DNA from: Coffea arabica
Lineage: Eukaryota > Streptophyta > Magnoliopsida > Gentianales > Rubiaceae
Assembly (NCBI RefSeq): GCF_036785885.1
Contig: NC_092323.1
Span: 2,582,501 to 2,646,500 of the forward strand
Reading direction: 5' to 3'
DNA length: 64,000 nucleotides
Shown here: positions 63,201 through 64,000 of the stretch, one piece after another
Layout: every line of letters starts with the position of its first letter
Numbering within the stretch: the stretch's first letter is position 1
Notes under the pieces: generated by a model
What the model was told of the DNA's origin: nothing
Seen by the model: the letters and a program-made list of their open reading frames with translations, nothing else
Databases searched by the model: none
Made by a program: the position numbers and the translations under genes

Positions 63201-63637
63201 TTAGAGAACGGTGCATGACCATGAGCAAGTTCAAGTGCTGTTATTCCTAATGACCAAATATCTGCTCTGTTTAACCAAAATTGAAGCTTATAAGTACATT
63301 GATGTAAGAAATAATAAAAGAAAATGAGCCCAGAAGTAAATACAGAAAAAGGTGCTTAAATAAGACACTCACTTAAAATCATATCCATGCAGTTGCTGCA
63401 TGACTTCAGGTGCCATCCTAATAAACATTCAAGAAACAGGAAGTTTGTTCTCCACTAAGTCATAAGAGATAAGGATATCATTGAATATAGCTCACAAGAA
63501 GCAACAACTTACCAGCATGGAGTTCCAACAAATGTGTTTCTAGAACGTTGTCTATCACCAGTATCAAACATGCATGCAGCAACCCCAAAGTCTGCTAACT
63601 TGACAGCTCCATTAGTATCAATTAGAATGTTCCCAGC
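57294..63637 (-). CDS. STE20/OSR1-type Ser/Thr protein kinase, 5' part beyond the window
   Basis: Minus-strand exons, first visible to last: 63637-63513, 63417-63373, 63266-63185, 63049-62981, 62910-62740, 62611-62546, 61249-61181, 61084-60947, 60833-60760, 60302-60042, 59438-59347, 59193-59117, 58472-58347, 58274-58235, 58086-58043, 57857-57796, 57710-57659 and 57338-57294. Phases agree throughout. The kinase C-lobe has [20 protein letters not shown] (DFG), [19 protein letters not shown] (APE), [20 protein letters not shown], and a lobe end [20 protein letters not shown] with [12 protein letters not shown] Ser-rich tail and a terminal coiled coil ([20 protein letters not shown] ... [12 protein letters not shown]) follow. 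It resembles Arabidopsis At5g14720/At1g70430, relatives of BLUS1. The N-lobe, P-loop and HRD exon lie past 64000 or were not resolved. Confidence 0.93.
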
Positions 63638-64000
63638 CTGGAAAAACCCAAGAAGTATTTTACTTGGCTGAATCAGGAATTAAAGCCGATATTTGTCACA
63701 CAATAAAGCAGAAAGGACGCAAATTATTGCTCATAAAGATGTAGATTCAGATACTTAATATGACAAGGAACTTGATAAACATACATCCTAGAAATAAGAT
63801 CCACTGGAGAAAGAAAAGCACAAAATGCCAATAATAACAAACTCCAAGCATTATTCTGCGCAACTTAAAAGATGAATGAACAAGATATTCCCATTCCTTG
63901 TGACAGCAGGACATGCTTGCCACAGATGAAAACTGAAGGGAAGAAAATAACATGTTAAATCCTAATTGCTAGCTATTAATCAATGGCAAAAGAAAATAAA
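63638..64000 (-). other. Intron of the kinase gene running to the right edge
   Basis: Upstream of the exon ending at 63637 the expected HRD-loop exon (HIHRDVKAGN-type) should lie further right. The 68-aa minus ORF at 63747-63953 does not match kinase sequence, so this stretch is read as intron. Confidence 0.55.

Overview
This is plant nuclear DNA, most likely from a eudicot. Genes are split by AT-rich introns with GT-AG borders, several products are plant-specific (peroxisomal monodehydroascorbate reductase, nuclear-encoded chloroplast ribosomal protein L12), and the spaces between genes are AT-rich and full of short non-autonomous DNA transposons. I cannot name the species from sequence alone. 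No CRISPR array, operon or bacterial-type system is present. Exon models below were built by hand from splice signals, reading phase and remembered family sequences.

Layout, left to right. 1-8.4 kb is mostly repeat-rich spacer. It holds one exon resembling mitochondrial ribosomal protein S9 (minus strand) and a hAT-type element at 3757-5133 with a perfect 8-bp target duplication. 8.4-12.1 kb is a seven-exon peroxisomal-membrane monodehydroascorbate reductase. A tRNA-Pro(UGG) and the intronless chloroplast L12 gene follow at 12.5-13.6 kb. 17.3-19.9 kb is a long PWWP-domain chromatin protein. 21.2-24.1 kb (minus) is a universal stress protein with a probable GC-AG intron. 24.9-35 kb is an accessory stretch with a Stowaway MITE, hAT-like and Mutator-like MITEs and one intronless Cys-rich plant protein (28.3-28.9 kb, minus). 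37.8-41.1 kb (minus) is an EDM3/AIPP1-like RRM protein with a long 5'-UTR intron. 41.5-45.4 kb holds an inverted-repeat element, an LTR-retrotransposon fossil, a dead carboxylesterase copy and a promoter-like block with no clear gene. 46.3-50.0 kb (minus) is a cinnamoyl-CoA-reductase-like gene whose conserved C-terminus lies in a different frame. 52.4-54.0 kb has a small two-exon gene, a truncated molybdenum-cofactor-sulfurase-like fragment and a GC-rich tract of unknown origin. 54.6-56.5 kb is proteasome assembly chaperone 3. 57.3 kb to beyond the right edge (minus) is a STE20/OSR1-type kinase, convergent with it.

The genes are ordinary housekeeping, redox, chromatin and signalling genes and do not form a pathway together. 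I see no convincing new biological system. The points most worth a second look are the frame break in the CCR-like gene, the GC-AG intron, the orphan promoter near 45.3 kb, the odd tract at 53.6-54.0 kb, the well-bounded non-autonomous transposons, and the chaperone/kinase pair, which I recall as also adjacent in Arabidopsis.
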